NCBI RefSeq assembly: GCF_005146945.1
Contig: NZ_SWMS01000002.1
Location: forward strand, 124,001-188,000
Source of the DNA: Prauserella endophytica
Lineage (GTDB): Bacteria > Actinomycetota > Actinomycetes > Mycobacteriales > Pseudonocardiaceae
Reading direction: 5' to 3'
DNA: 64,000 bases
The notes below the pieces were generated by a model. The model saw nothing but the letters and a program-made list of their open reading frames with translations. It ran no database searches and was not told where the DNA came from. How positions within the stretch are numbered: position 1 is the first letter of the stretch; every line of letters begins with the position of its first letter. The position numbers and the translations under genes were made by a program. Of the stretch, positions 36,502 through 44,490 are shown piece by piece.

Positions 36502-36513
36502 TTGTACGTACAA
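36502..36513. promoter_or_regulatory. GntR-type operator palindrome upstream of the permease gene
   Basis: TTGTACGTACAA is a perfect 12-bp palindrome of the TTGTA-N2-TACAA type used by GntR-family repressors. It is followed at once by CATGTACGG, which repeats half of it. A rightward promoter reading TTGTAC-N16-TAAGTG (36502-36529) would overlap the palindrome. Candidate ligand: the GntR regulator at 39775. Confidence 0.55.
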
Positions 36514-36552
36514 CATGTACGGATAAGTGTCAGAGTTGACAAGGAGGCCGGT

Positions 36553-37548
36553 GTGGGCAGTCCGGACGCCTCGCGAGTTCCCCTGTTCGCCACCATGCAG
36601 CGCATTCCGGGCGGGCTCATGCTGGTCCCGCTCGTGCTGGGTGCGCTCGTTGGCACGTTCGCGCCAGGTGCTCTCGAGATCGGCAGCTTCACCACGGCGT
36701 TGTTCCAGGAGAGCGCCCTGCCGTTCATCGCCCTGCTCATCTTCGCCACGGGCACGCAGGTCACCGCCCGCACCGGCGGTCAGGTCCTGGCCACCGCGGG
36801 CACCGTCCTGCTGACGAAGAGCCTCATCCCCGCCGGTCTGGTGGTGCTGCTCGGCGTCTTCGTCGGCGTCGACGGGTTCCTCGGCATCTCGCTGCTGGGC
36901 TTGCTCGCGGCGATCGACAACAGCAACGGCGGACTGTGGCTGGCCTTCACCGGGCAGTACGGCGACGAGCGCGACCGGGGCGCCTACGTGGCCAGCGCCG
37001 TGAACGACGGACCGTTCCTCACGCTGCTGTTCCTCGGCGCCTCGGGGTTCGGCGACATCCCGCTGCTCGCCCTCGTCGCCGCGATCGTGCCGTTCCTGCT
37101 CGGCGTCGTGGTCGGCAACATCGACGCCCAGTGGCGCCGGGTCGTGGAGCCCGTGCCCAACATCGTGATCCCGTTCTTCGCCTTCGCGCTGGGCACCGGC
37201 ATCGATCTCGGTGACGTCGTGACGGGCGGGCTCACCGGCCTCGTGCTCGGCCTCGTGATCGCGCCGGTCACCGGTGGGCTGGTCTACCTCGGCTACCGGT
37301 TCCTCCTGCGCCGCGGCGCCATGTCGGGCATCGGCTTCGCCGCCGGGACGACGGCGGGCAACGCGATCGCCACTCCGGCCGTGGTCGCCGCCGCCGACCC
37401 CAGCTTCCAGCAGTACGTCGGCACGGCCACCGCCCAGGTCGCCGCCTCGGTGCTCGTGACGGCGATCGTGGCGCCACTGCTGGCCTCCTTCGCGCTGAAA
37501 CGGGCCGGCGCTCTCAAACCCTCGGACTCCACGGCGGCCCCGGCATGA
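36553..37548 (+). CDS. 2-keto-3-deoxygluconate permease-family (KdgT-like) transporter
   Basis: 331 residues from GTG 36553, five bases after AAGGAGG; upstream in-frame codons lie in the regulatory region. About ten membrane helices, with the KdgT-family opening MQRIPGGLMLVPLVLGALVG and the internal AIDNSNGGLWLAFTGQYG and FAAGTTAGNAIATPA. Imports a sugar acid with protons. It heads an operon with a four-carbon acid sugar kinase and a PdxA-type dehydrogenase, so the cargo is probably a threonate/erythronate-type acid. Confidence 0.85.
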   Translation: MGSPDASRVPLFATMQRIPGGLMLVPLVLGALVGTFAPGALEIGSFTTALFQESALPFIALLIFATGTQVTARTGGQVLATAGTVLLTKSLIPAGLVVLLGVFVGVDGFLGISLLGLLAAIDNSNGGLWLAFTGQYGDERDRGAYVASAVNDGPFLTLLFLGASGFGDIPLLALVAAIVPFLLGVVVGNIDAQWRRVVEPVPNIVIPFFAFALGTGIDLGDVVTGGLTGLVLGLVIAPVTGGLVYLGYRFLLRRGAMSGIGFAAGTTAGNAIATPAVVAAADPSFQQYVGTATAQVAASVLVTAIVAPLLASFALKRAGALKPSDSTAAPA

Positions 37549-38723
37549 GCCACGACGTCGCGATCGTCGCCGACGACCTGACCGGGGCCGGCGACACGGC
37601 GGTGCAGTTCAGCGAAGAGGGCTGGGCCGCCGAGCTGAGGCTGCGGCCAGGGCACAGCAGCGCGCAGGTCGTCGCGGTTACCACCGACTCCCGCGCCTGC
37701 GCGCCGGAGCAGGCGGCGGCCCTGGTGCGGGACGCGGTCAAGGACCTGCTCGGCACGGGCGTGACGCACCTGTTCAAGAAGGTCGACTCGACCCTTCGTG
37801 GCCCGATCCGGGCCGAGCTCGACGCGGTGCTCGGCGAGCTCGCCCCCGGCACCACGGCCCTCGTCTGTCCCGCGTTCCCCGCACTCGGCCGCACGGTCGA
37901 GGACGGCGTGCTGCTGGTGAACGGGCGGCCCGTGGCCGAGACCTCCGCCGGGCGCGACCCGGTGACGCCGGTGACCGAGAGCCACGTGCCCACGCTGCTC
38001 GGCGCGCCCCTCGTGCGGCTCGATCCGCACGGCTCACCCGTCACGTGGGCGCGACAGGTCCGCGAGGCGGCGCCGGTCGTCGTACTCGACGCCGCCGATG
38101 ACGACGACCTGGTGCGGATCGCCCGCACCGCGGTCGAGCTCGGGCCACCCGCGCTGCCCGTGGGCTCGGCGGGGCTGGCGGGGCCGCTCGCCAGGCTGTG
38201 GCAGCCCACGGCGAAGCCCAGCACGGTGCTCGTCGTGGTGACGAGCCGGCACGACGCCGCGCGGGAACAGGTGCGGGCGCTCGCGGCGCATTCCGCCGTC
38301 CAGCACGAACCGGCCGGAGGGGCCCTGGCCGACGACGCGGCCTGGGAGTCCTTCGCCGCTGGCGTGCTGGAGTCGGCCGCCGCCAGGCCGCCCGTGCTCC
38401 TGCTCACCGCGCCGGGCACCGCCGGTCTGTCCGCCGCGCTGGTCACCGACCGGCTGGCGGACGTGGCCTCCCGCGTCCTGCGGGCCCACGACCTCGCCGG
38501 ACTGGTGGTGACCGGCGGCGACGGAGCACGCGCCGTGCTCGACCGGCTCGACGGGGCCGGCATCCGCCTGCAGGGCCACGTCGCGCCGGGCGTGCCGCTG
38601 GGCAGTGTCGTCGGAGGCTGGGCCGCCGGGCTGCCCATCTCCACCAAGGCGGGCGGGTTCGGCGACCCCCATGTGTTGATCAAGGCCGCGGAGGCGGTCC
38701 GAGAGAGAAGGAGCATGCGGTGA
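37545..38723 (+). CDS. four-carbon acid sugar kinase family protein (DUF1537; threonate/erythronate kinase)
   Basis: 392 residues, ATGA-coupled to the permease. Opens with AIVADDLTGAGDTAVQF, the substrate-binding signature of the OtnK/DtnK/DUF1537 family; the C-terminal half has the nucleotide-binding VVTGGDGARAVLD and GGFGDPHVL. Members phosphorylate the 4-hydroxyl of four-carbon sugar acids with ATP. Next to a PdxA2-type gene the best assignment is D-threonate (or D-erythronate) 4-kinase. Confidence 0.85.
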   Translation: MSHDVAIVADDLTGAGDTAVQFSEEGWAAELRLRPGHSSAQVVAVTTDSRACAPEQAAALVRDAVKDLLGTGVTHLFKKVDSTLRGPIRAELDAVLGELAPGTTALVCPAFPALGRTVEDGVLLVNGRPVAETSAGRDPVTPVTESHVPTLLGAPLVRLDPHGSPVTWARQVREAAPVVVLDAADDDDLVRIARTAVELGPPALPVGSAGLAGPLARLWQPTAKPSTVLVVVTSRHDAAREQVRALAAHSAVQHEPAGGALADDAAWESFAAGVLESAAARPPVLLLTAPGTAGLSAALVTDRLADVASRVLRAHDLAGLVVTGGDGARAVLDRLDGAGIRLQGHVAPGVPLGSVVGGWAAGLPISTKAGGFGDPHVLIKAAEAVRERRSMR

Positions 38724-39763
38724 ACCAACCGCGGGTACCCACCCTCGCGCTGACCGTGGGCGACGTTGCGGGAATCGGGCCCGAGATCACGGCCCGCACC
38801 CTGCTGTTCCACGACCAGCTGCGCGAGGTGTGCAGGCCGGTCGTGCTCGGCGACGCCGGTGCCGTGCGCAGGGCCGTCGAGCTCGTCGGCGCCGATCCCG
38901 GCGTCGTGCGGGTGATCGGCTCACCTGCCGAGGCCGCGAACGAGCCGGGCACGATCGAGCTGATCCAGGTCGGCCCGGAGCTCGAGGCCGTGCCCTACGG
39001 CGAGCTCAGCGCCGTGGCTGGCGACGCGGCGGCTCGCTTCGTCATCGCCGCGTGCGCGCTGGGCAGGGACGGACTCATCGACGGCATCGTCACCGCCCCG
39101 CTCAACAAGGCCGCCATGCACGCGGGCGGGCACGACTGGCCCGGGCACACCGAACTGCTCGCCCACGAGTTCGGGGTACGCAACTTCAGCCTCGTCCTTT
39201 CGGCCGGCGAGTTGTACCTCTTCCACCTCACGACTCACGTCTCGCTGCGCAACGCCATCGAGGGCATCACCCCCGGCCGGATCGACGAGGTCCTGCGCCT
39301 CGTCGGGTCCTTCGCCGACGCGCTCGGCAGCCCGGACACCCCGGTCGGCGTCGCCGGGCTGAACCCGCACGCGGGGGAGAACCGCTTGTTCGGGGACGAG
39401 GACGCCGACGTGCTCGCGCCCGCGATCGAGCGGGCGAAGGCCGCCGGGATCAACGCCGTCGGCCCGCTGCCCGCGGACGCGCTCATCCCCGCGGCCGTGC
39501 GCGGCAAGTGGCAGCTGGTCGTCGTCTGTTACCACGACCAGGGGCACGCCCCGTTCAAGGCCGTCTACGGCGACGACGGCGTCAACATCACCGCAGGGCT
39601 GCCCGTGGTCCGCGTGTCCGTCGACCACGGCACCGCGTTCGACATCGCGGGAAAGGGCGTCGCCAGGGAGGCGAGCCTGGTGCTCGCCACCCGTCGCGCG
39701 GCCGAGCTCGCACCCGGCTGGGGTCAGGTGTGGGAGGCCGCACGCGCGACGGCCGGTTCGTAG
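38720..39763 (+). CDS. PdxA2-type 4-phosphate dehydrogenase (threonate 4-phosphate dehydrogenase)
   Basis: 347 residues from GTG 38720, overlapping the kinase stop (GTGA). PdxA fold: N-terminal LTVGDVAGIGPEI, APLNKAAMHAGGHDWPGHTE for substrate, and metal ligands including His173 (TTHVSL), His217 (NPHAGE) and His272 (YHDQGHAPFK). PdxA2 enzymes oxidise and decarboxylate the 4-phosphate of a four-carbon acid to dihydroxyacetone phosphate and CO2. The kinase neighbour makes this more likely than a role in pyridoxal biosynthesis. Confidence 0.85.
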   Translation: MNQPRVPTLALTVGDVAGIGPEITARTLLFHDQLREVCRPVVLGDAGAVRRAVELVGADPGVVRVIGSPAEAANEPGTIELIQVGPELEAVPYGELSAVAGDAAARFVIAACALGRDGLIDGIVTAPLNKAAMHAGGHDWPGHTELLAHEFGVRNFSLVLSAGELYLFHLTTHVSLRNAIEGITPGRIDEVLRLVGSFADALGSPDTPVGVAGLNPHAGENRLFGDEDADVLAPAIERAKAAGINAVGPLPADALIPAAVRGKWQLVVVCYHDQGHAPFKAVYGDDGVNITAGLPVVRVSVDHGTAFDIAGKGVAREASLVLATRRAAELAPGWGQVWEAARATAGS

Positions 39764-39774
39764 AATCCACGATC

Positions 39775-40608
39775 GTGCTCGTCGACCGGTCCGACTCGCG
39801 ACCCCTGCACCAGCAGGTGGCCCAGGCGCTGCGGAAGCAGATCCTGGACCACGACCTGCCCCCTGGCGCACCGCTGCCCAGCGAGGCGGAGCTGAGCACG
39901 CGGTTCGGGGTCGCGCGCAGCGTGGTGCGCCAGGCCATGGCCGCTCTCGCCTCCGACGGCCTCGTGATCCGCAGTCAGGGCAGGCCGACCCTGGTGGCCC
40001 AGCCCGCCGAGTACCGCAGGCTGGTCCAGCGCGCCACCGGCCTGTTCGACCAGTTCGCCAGCCGGGGACAGGACCTGCGCACCACTGTGCTCGGCCTGCG
40101 GGCCGACGAGCCGCCCCCGGCCGCGCGAGCGTTCCTGCGCACGAGCGAAGCCCTTCGCCTGGAACGCGTCCGCCTCGTCGACGGCGAGGTGCTCTCCTAC
40201 GTCCGCACGTGGTTGCCCGCCGAACGGGTGCCGGGGCTGCGGGCGGACCAGCTCACCGACGCGTCCCTGCACCGGCTGCTCACCGAGGTATACGGGCTGC
40301 GGCCGGTGCGGGGCCGCAGACAGGTGCGCGCGGTCGCCGCGGACGACGCGCTCGCCGCCACACTGCACGCTGGCGCGGGCGACCCCCTGCTACTGCTGGA
40401 GGGCGAGACGACCGACCAGCACGAACGCCCGCTGGAGTGGTTCGCCGCGTGGCACCGGGCCGACCGCGTGGTGTTCGACATCGACGTCTCGGAAACGGCT
40501 GCTGAAACGGTGCGCATGGACACGCCCGCGCCCACGGCCACGCCCGCGGGCGCGGACCTGGACCGGGCGCGCGCACTGCTCGACGAGCTGCGGCGGGTAC
40601 TCGGGTGA
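39775..40608 (+). CDS. GntR-family regulator with UTRA sensor domain (HutC subfamily)
   Basis: 277 residues from GTG 39775, 11 bp after the dehydrogenase stop and without a strong ribosome-binding site. Residues about 10-70 are the winged helix (LPSEAELSTRFGVARSVVRQ...LASDGLVIRSQGRPT); about 90-245 is the UTRA small-molecule domain. Last gene of the four-carbon acid operon; the likely operator is the TTGTACGTACAA palindrome before the permease gene. Confidence 0.83.
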   Translation: MLVDRSDSRPLHQQVAQALRKQILDHDLPPGAPLPSEAELSTRFGVARSVVRQAMAALASDGLVIRSQGRPTLVAQPAEYRRLVQRATGLFDQFASRGQDLRTTVLGLRADEPPPAARAFLRTSEALRLERVRLVDGEVLSYVRTWLPAERVPGLRADQLTDASLHRLLTEVYGLRPVRGRRQVRAVAADDALAATLHAGAGDPLLLLEGETTDQHERPLEWFAAWHRADRVVFDIDVSETAAETVRMDTPAPTATPAGADLDRARALLDELRRVLG

Positions 40609-40620
40609 GCACCCTATACT
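40603..40620 (+). promoter_or_regulatory. promoter of the FadR-type regulator gene, probably leaderless
   Basis: TATACT (40615-40620) is a near-consensus -10; initiation 7-10 bp later would fall at or just before the GTG at 40630, which has no Shine-Dalgarno sequence. GGGT-GAGC-ACCC (40603-40614), an inverted repeat, abuts the -10 and may be an autoregulatory site. Confidence 0.5.
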
Positions 40621-40629
40621 CCCGCTGAA

Positions 40630-41400
40630 GTGCACACAGCGGTGAACCAGTCGGGAGTGCTCGTGGGCAAGGTGGACGCTCGGCTGTTCAAGAAGGTCCA
40701 AACGGCTCCGCAACAGGTCGCGACGGCGATCAAGGAGGCCATTCTGGACGGAAGCCTGCTTCCGGGATCCCGCCTTCCCTCGGAAGAGGAGATGGCCGAG
40801 AACTTCGGGGTGAGCAGGCCGACCGTGCGGGAGGCACTGCGGACGCTGAAGCAGGCCAGGGTGATCATCGCGACGAGAGGCCGCAACGGCGGGCATTGCG
40901 TTTCGGACCTTTCCATGGAGCACTTCGCGCTCGGAATGGGTCAGTACATGACACTCGCGATCGGCGCCGAGCGGATGAGCTACCGCGACATCGTCGAGGT
41001 CCGGTTCGAGCTCGAACTGCTGTCGGCGCGGACCGCGGCGCAGCGGCGCACCGCGGAGGATCTCGATGCGCTGGCCGATCTGGAGCGGCTGCGCCCGGCC
41101 GGGGACGAGGGTTCGTGGACCCGGCAGTCGGCTCTGCGCTACGACCTCGCATTCCACCGCAAACTGGCCGAATGCTCGCACAATCCGATGGTCGTGGCAT
41201 TTGTCAGCTCCACGATCATCGCTTTCCAGGATTGTGGCGTGAATATCGAGGATTTCGATCCGGCGGACGTCCTCGCCCACATCGACGACGTCCGGCAGGC
41301 CGTGGTGGACGGCGACCCGCTCCTGGCACGTGACGCCATGCGGCGTCATCTCGAACTGGCTGGAGACCTGTGCGGCATCGAGCCGCCCGCACAGCGCTGA
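40630..41400 (+). CDS. GntR-family regulator, FadR subfamily (FCD domain)
   Basis: 256 residues. Winged helix at about 28-90 (LPSEEEMAENFGVSRPTVRE...LKQARVIIATRGRNGG), then an FCD helical domain with metal-binding residues in YDLAFHRKLAECSHNP and the closing AMRRHLE. Other in-frame GTG starts follow closely (40642 and about 40660), so the exact start is uncertain. It precedes the dioxygenase operon on the same strand and is the probable repressor of that operon, responding to an amine, acid or other pathway ligand. Confidence 0.85.
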   Translation: MHTAVNQSGVLVGKVDARLFKKVQTAPQQVATAIKEAILDGSLLPGSRLPSEEEMAENFGVSRPTVREALRTLKQARVIIATRGRNGGHCVSDLSMEHFALGMGQYMTLAIGAERMSYRDIVEVRFELELLSARTAAQRRTAEDLDALADLERLRPAGDEGSWTRQSALRYDLAFHRKLAECSHNPMVVAFVSSTIIAFQDCGVNIEDFDPADVLAHIDDVRQAVVDGDPLLARDAMRRHLELAGDLCGIEPPAQR

Positions 41401-41533
41401 GGCTCCGGCCACGGTTCGAATTGTCAGAATCCTTGCCTTTACTCCCTGACGGCACCGGCCGACGATAGTGCCCAGAACGCACCGCGCGTTCGAAAGCAGT
41501 CCGGCCCAATGGTGTTGCTAGGAGTGAACCGGA

Positions 41534-41608
41534 ATGGCGATGACGTCGGTTTCCGAAGTGCGAGCGTCGAAACACGCTTCGCGCTTTCCCGGCCGGAGGT
41601 GGGCATGA
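41534..41608 (+). CDS. 24-codon leader ORF translationally coupled to the dioxygenase
   Basis: ATG 41534 lies nine bases after GGAG (41521-41524), and its TGA (41606-41608) overlaps the Rieske alpha-subunit ATG as ATGA. The 24-residue peptide is basic near the end and matches nothing I know. Placement and coupling suggest a leader peptide affecting translation of the operon, but an ORF this short could arise by chance. Confidence 0.4.
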   Translation: MAMTSVSEVRASKHASRFPGRRWA

Positions 41609-42933
41609 CCCTCCAGCACGACGCGGTGGCCGGGCGATCCGCCGCGATCCGGCCAGATCTCCGCGCCCTCGTCCGCGACGACCGGGTCCACCGGACCCTG
41701 TACACCGACCCGGAGATCTTCGCCGAGGAGATGGTGAAGATCTTCGGTGGACGATCGTGGGTCTACCTCGCACACGAGTCGCAACTGCCGGAGCCGAACT
41801 CGTTCCTGTCCGTCCGAATGGGACTCCGACCGGTGATCGTGACCCGCGACCGGGCGGGCGCGCTGCACACGGTGTTCAATCGCTGCAGTCACCGGGGAGC
41901 CACGCTGTGCCGTGAGCAGAGCGGGGTCGCCAAGAGCTTCCAGTGCCCGTACCACGGCTGGACCTTCCGCAACACCGGTGAGCTGGTCGGGACGCCGTGG
42001 CCGCAGGGCTACGGGGAGGACTTCGACCGCGGCGAGTTCGGCCTGCACAAGGTTGCCCGGACCGAGTCCTACCGTGGGTTCGTCTTCGCCACGCTCAACG
42101 AGTCGGCACCGGCGCTCACGGACTGGCTCGGCCCGGCGACCGGGTGGCTCGACTACTGGATCGACCGCGCTCCCGGCGGGGAGGTCCTCGTCCGCAGCGG
42201 GGCGCATCGCATGGGCTACCGCGGCAACTGGAAGCTCGCCTACGACAACGCCGGCGATGGCTACCACCCGGCGTTCTCCCACCGGTCGCTGCTGGAGATG
42301 GCCTCGCGCATGGGAGAAAGCAAGGACATGGCCTACTTCGGACGGTCACCGGACGAGGGCCCCATGCGGACCTACATGCTCGGCAACGGGCACAGCGTGA
42401 TCGACCAGCGGCCCAACTACGAAGGCCCGGGCAGTTTCTGGGCCAACCAGCGGCCACAGCCGGGCCGGGAACGGGTCGAGGAGTACATCCGCGCCGAGTA
42501 CGGCGCCGACGCCGACCGGCTCCTGGACCTCTGTGTGGGCTCGCAGATCAATCTCAGCATCTTCCCGAACCTGCTGATCATCGGAAACCAGATCCAGGTC
42601 GTCGAACCGCTCGCCGTGGACAGCACGCAGCTGAGCTGGCACGCCACGTCGATCGGCGGCGTTCCCCCGGAGATCAACACGATGAGGATGCGCACGCAGG
42701 AGGACTTTCCCGCGTTCGGCGAGCCAGACGACCAGGCGAACTTCGAGGAGGTTCAGCGTGGTCTCGCGGCGCCGGAGGCGGAATGGGTCTTCGCGAACCG
42801 CGGGCTCAACGTCCCCGGCTGGCAGGAGGTCGGCCCCGACGGCGTGGTTTCCAGCACGGCGACCGACGAACTGCACATGCGGCACTACTACGCCACCTGG
42901 CTCGACCTGATGACTCCCGGAGGGGTCCGATGA
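41605..42933 (+). CDS. Rieske non-heme iron aromatic ring-hydroxylating dioxygenase, alpha subunit
   Basis: 442 residues from ATG 41605, five bases after GGAGG. Rieske [2Fe-2S] ligands are Cys94 and His96 (NRCSHRG) and Cys114 and His117 (FQCPYHGW). The mononuclear iron site shows Asp218, His221 and His226 in DGYHPAFSH. Full length for the catalytic subunit. The operon also carries a glutamine synthetase-like ligase and an amidotransferase-like protein, as in aniline dioxygenases (AtdA3/TdnA1 role). It would attack the ring or carbon bearing the glutamylated amine. Substrate inferred only from context. Confidence 0.88.
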   Translation: MTLQHDAVAGRSAAIRPDLRALVRDDRVHRTLYTDPEIFAEEMVKIFGGRSWVYLAHESQLPEPNSFLSVRMGLRPVIVTRDRAGALHTVFNRCSHRGATLCREQSGVAKSFQCPYHGWTFRNTGELVGTPWPQGYGEDFDRGEFGLHKVARTESYRGFVFATLNESAPALTDWLGPATGWLDYWIDRAPGGEVLVRSGAHRMGYRGNWKLAYDNAGDGYHPAFSHRSLLEMASRMGESKDMAYFGRSPDEGPMRTYMLGNGHSVIDQRPNYEGPGSFWANQRPQPGRERVEEYIRAEYGADADRLLDLCVGSQINLSIFPNLLIIGNQIQVVEPLAVDSTQLSWHATSIGGVPPEINTMRMRTQEDFPAFGEPDDQANFEEVQRGLAAPEAEWVFANRGLNVPGWQEVGPDGVVSSTATDELHMRHYYATWLDLMTPGGVR

Positions 42934-43529
42934 GCACCGAGATTCCCTCGCGGTTCGCCGACACGTCGTCGTGGTCGTACCACATCGGCAACGACTACTA
43001 CCGTGAGCTGAGCCGCCAGTCCGAGCTGCTCAGGGAGGACTGGCCGGAGTCCACAACGGACGAACTGTCCCGCGCGACGTCGTTCCTCGCCGGGGAAGCG
43101 CGGCTGGTCGACGAGGGCCGCTTCAACGACTGGCTCGAACTGTTCACCGACGACTGCCTCTACTGGGTTCCGGTGACCCCGGGTGGCGGGGAACCGACCG
43201 TCGAGGTGTCGCACGCGTTCGACGACCGGCGCCGGCTCACCGACCGGGTCTACTGGCTGCGGACGGGACTGGCCTTCTGCCAGATCCCCGCGTCCAGGAC
43301 GAGGCGGGTGATCGGGAACGTGGAGACCACGGTCGATCCCTCGACCGGGGACCGGCTGGTGCGTTCGAACTTCGTCGTGCACGAGTTCCGGGCCGGCGTC
43401 ACCAAAATCTACCCCGGGTGGTACGGGCACGTGCTCCGGTCCTCTTCGGACGGCTGGCGCATCAGGCTGAAGCAGGTGAACCTGCTCGACTCCGACCAGC
43501 TCCACGAGAATCTCACGCTGGTGTTCTGA
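42930..43529 (+). CDS. aromatic ring-hydroxylating dioxygenase, beta subunit
   Basis: 199 residues, ATGA-coupled to the alpha gene. NTF2/SnoaL-like fold of the small subunit: LVDEGRFNDWLELFTDDCLYWVP near residues 57-80, then RTRRVIGNVET and a C-terminal WRIRLKQVNLLD strand. It has a structural role in the alpha3beta3 oxygenase. Its stop is followed directly by the ATG of the 91-aa gene. Confidence 0.87.
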   Translation: MSTEIPSRFADTSSWSYHIGNDYYRELSRQSELLREDWPESTTDELSRATSFLAGEARLVDEGRFNDWLELFTDDCLYWVPVTPGGGEPTVEVSHAFDDRRRLTDRVYWLRTGLAFCQIPASRTRRVIGNVETTVDPSTGDRLVRSNFVVHEFRAGVTKIYPGWYGHVLRSSSDGWRIRLKQVNLLDSDQLHENLTLVF

Positions 43530-43805
43530 ATGGCCGACGACAAGGAACTCGACGTGCTCCGGCGCGAGAACGCCCTGCTCCGCCGTCGGATCGCGCGGCT
43601 GGAGCGCGAACTGGCGAGCGTCTCCCCGCTGGTCGAGCAGGTCAAGCACCTCGCTTTCTGGGACTTCGCCCCGTACCAGGTCGGTCCGGACGAGAGCTGG
43701 GTCGCTGTCGATCGCGGCAAGGCCGCGGCGTTGATGGCCGCGCTCGCCCGCATCGACCACTGGAACCCGTGGGGCACCACGATCGAGCCGAGGCCGCGAC
43801 CATGA
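43530..43805 (+). CDS. small leucine-zipper protein of unknown function
   Basis: 91 residues, starting at the base after the beta-subunit stop and overlapping the next gene by ATGA, so it is tightly coupled. Residues 5-37 form a heptad coiled coil with one position at Leu10, Leu17, Leu24 and Val31 and the other at Asn14, Ile21 and Leu28; the buried Asn resembles dimeric zippers. The C-terminal 50 residues (LAFWDFAPYQVG, then a helix AAALMAALARIDHWNPWG) are Trp/Pro-rich. No DNA-binding basic region or cofactor motif. I do not know an equivalent in described aniline dioxygenase clusters. Confidence 0.8.
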   Translation: MADDKELDVLRRENALLRRRIARLERELASVSPLVEQVKHLAFWDFAPYQVGPDESWVAVDRGKAAALMAALARIDHWNPWGTTIEPRPRP

Positions 43806-44473
43806 AACCGATCGCGGTGATCACCCATGTCGACCGCGCAGACGTGGGACTTGTGGCCGAACTCGGCAGGGAGCGTGGCATCGCGCTGGAGCTCGTCCGG
43901 CCCTATCGGGGCGACGAGCTGCCCCGGCTCGACCGGGTCGGTGCGGTGGTGGCGATGGGCGGTCCGCAGAGCGCCTACGACGATCATTCCTACCTGCGCG
44001 AGGAAGAACGCTATCTCGCCGCCGCGGTCGGCGACGAGGTTCCCGTCCTCGCCATCTGCCTCGGCTCCCAGCTGCTGGCGCGCGCGCTCGGCGGGTCGGC
44101 GGAGCCGGGGGACACCGGCCTGGAGGCGGGCATGATCACGGTCAAGCCCGCCGAGGGAGCCACGACGGAGGTCGCCGGCGAGTTCTTCTCGTTCCACTCC
44201 GACTCCGCCACCCCGCCCGTGGGCGCCGAGATCCTCGCGAGATCGGACCGCTACCTGCAGGCATGGTCGGCAGGATCGGCCTTCGCGGTGCAGTTCCATC
44301 CCGAGATCACCATGCGCGGCATCGGCGGTCTCCTCGCCGTCGAAGGCCCCAAACTCGAGCGGTTCGGCGTGGACGTGGCGAGTATGCGACGCGACGCCGA
44401 ACGGTACTTCGCCGACGGTGCCGACGACTCTCGAGCCCTGCTGAACCGGTGGTTCGACCGCCTTTCCCGCTGA
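43802..44473 (+). CDS. class I glutamine amidotransferase-like protein (gamma-glutamylanilide hydrolase type)
   Basis: 223 residues. Complete triad: Cys86 in AICLGSQLLA, His166 and Glu168 in VQFHPEI. No partner synthase domain, so it is a free-standing amidotransferase fold. In the Atd/Tdn aniline systems the equivalent AtdA2/TdnT hydrolyses gamma-glutamylated amine, balancing the ligase and limiting toxic accumulation of the adduct. Position between the oxygenase and ligase genes supports this role. Confidence 0.83.
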   Translation: MKPIAVITHVDRADVGLVAELGRERGIALELVRPYRGDELPRLDRVGAVVAMGGPQSAYDDHSYLREEERYLAAAVGDEVPVLAICLGSQLLARALGGSAEPGDTGLEAGMITVKPAEGATTEVAGEFFSFHSDSATPPVGAEILARSDRYLQAWSAGSAFAVQFHPEITMRGIGGLLAVEGPKLERFGVDVASMRRDAERYFADGADDSRALLNRWFDRLSR

Positions 44474-44490
44474 TTTCAAAGGAGAGATCA

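Noticed and set aside
38720-39763. PdxA in vitamin B6 biosynthesis or TphB-like dihydrodiol dehydrogenase acting with the nearby Rieske oxygenase
   Set aside because: The gene is coupled to a DUF1537 kinase and a sugar-acid permease, and two regulator genes separate it from the oxygenase operon, so the threonate-phosphate dehydrogenase role fits better.
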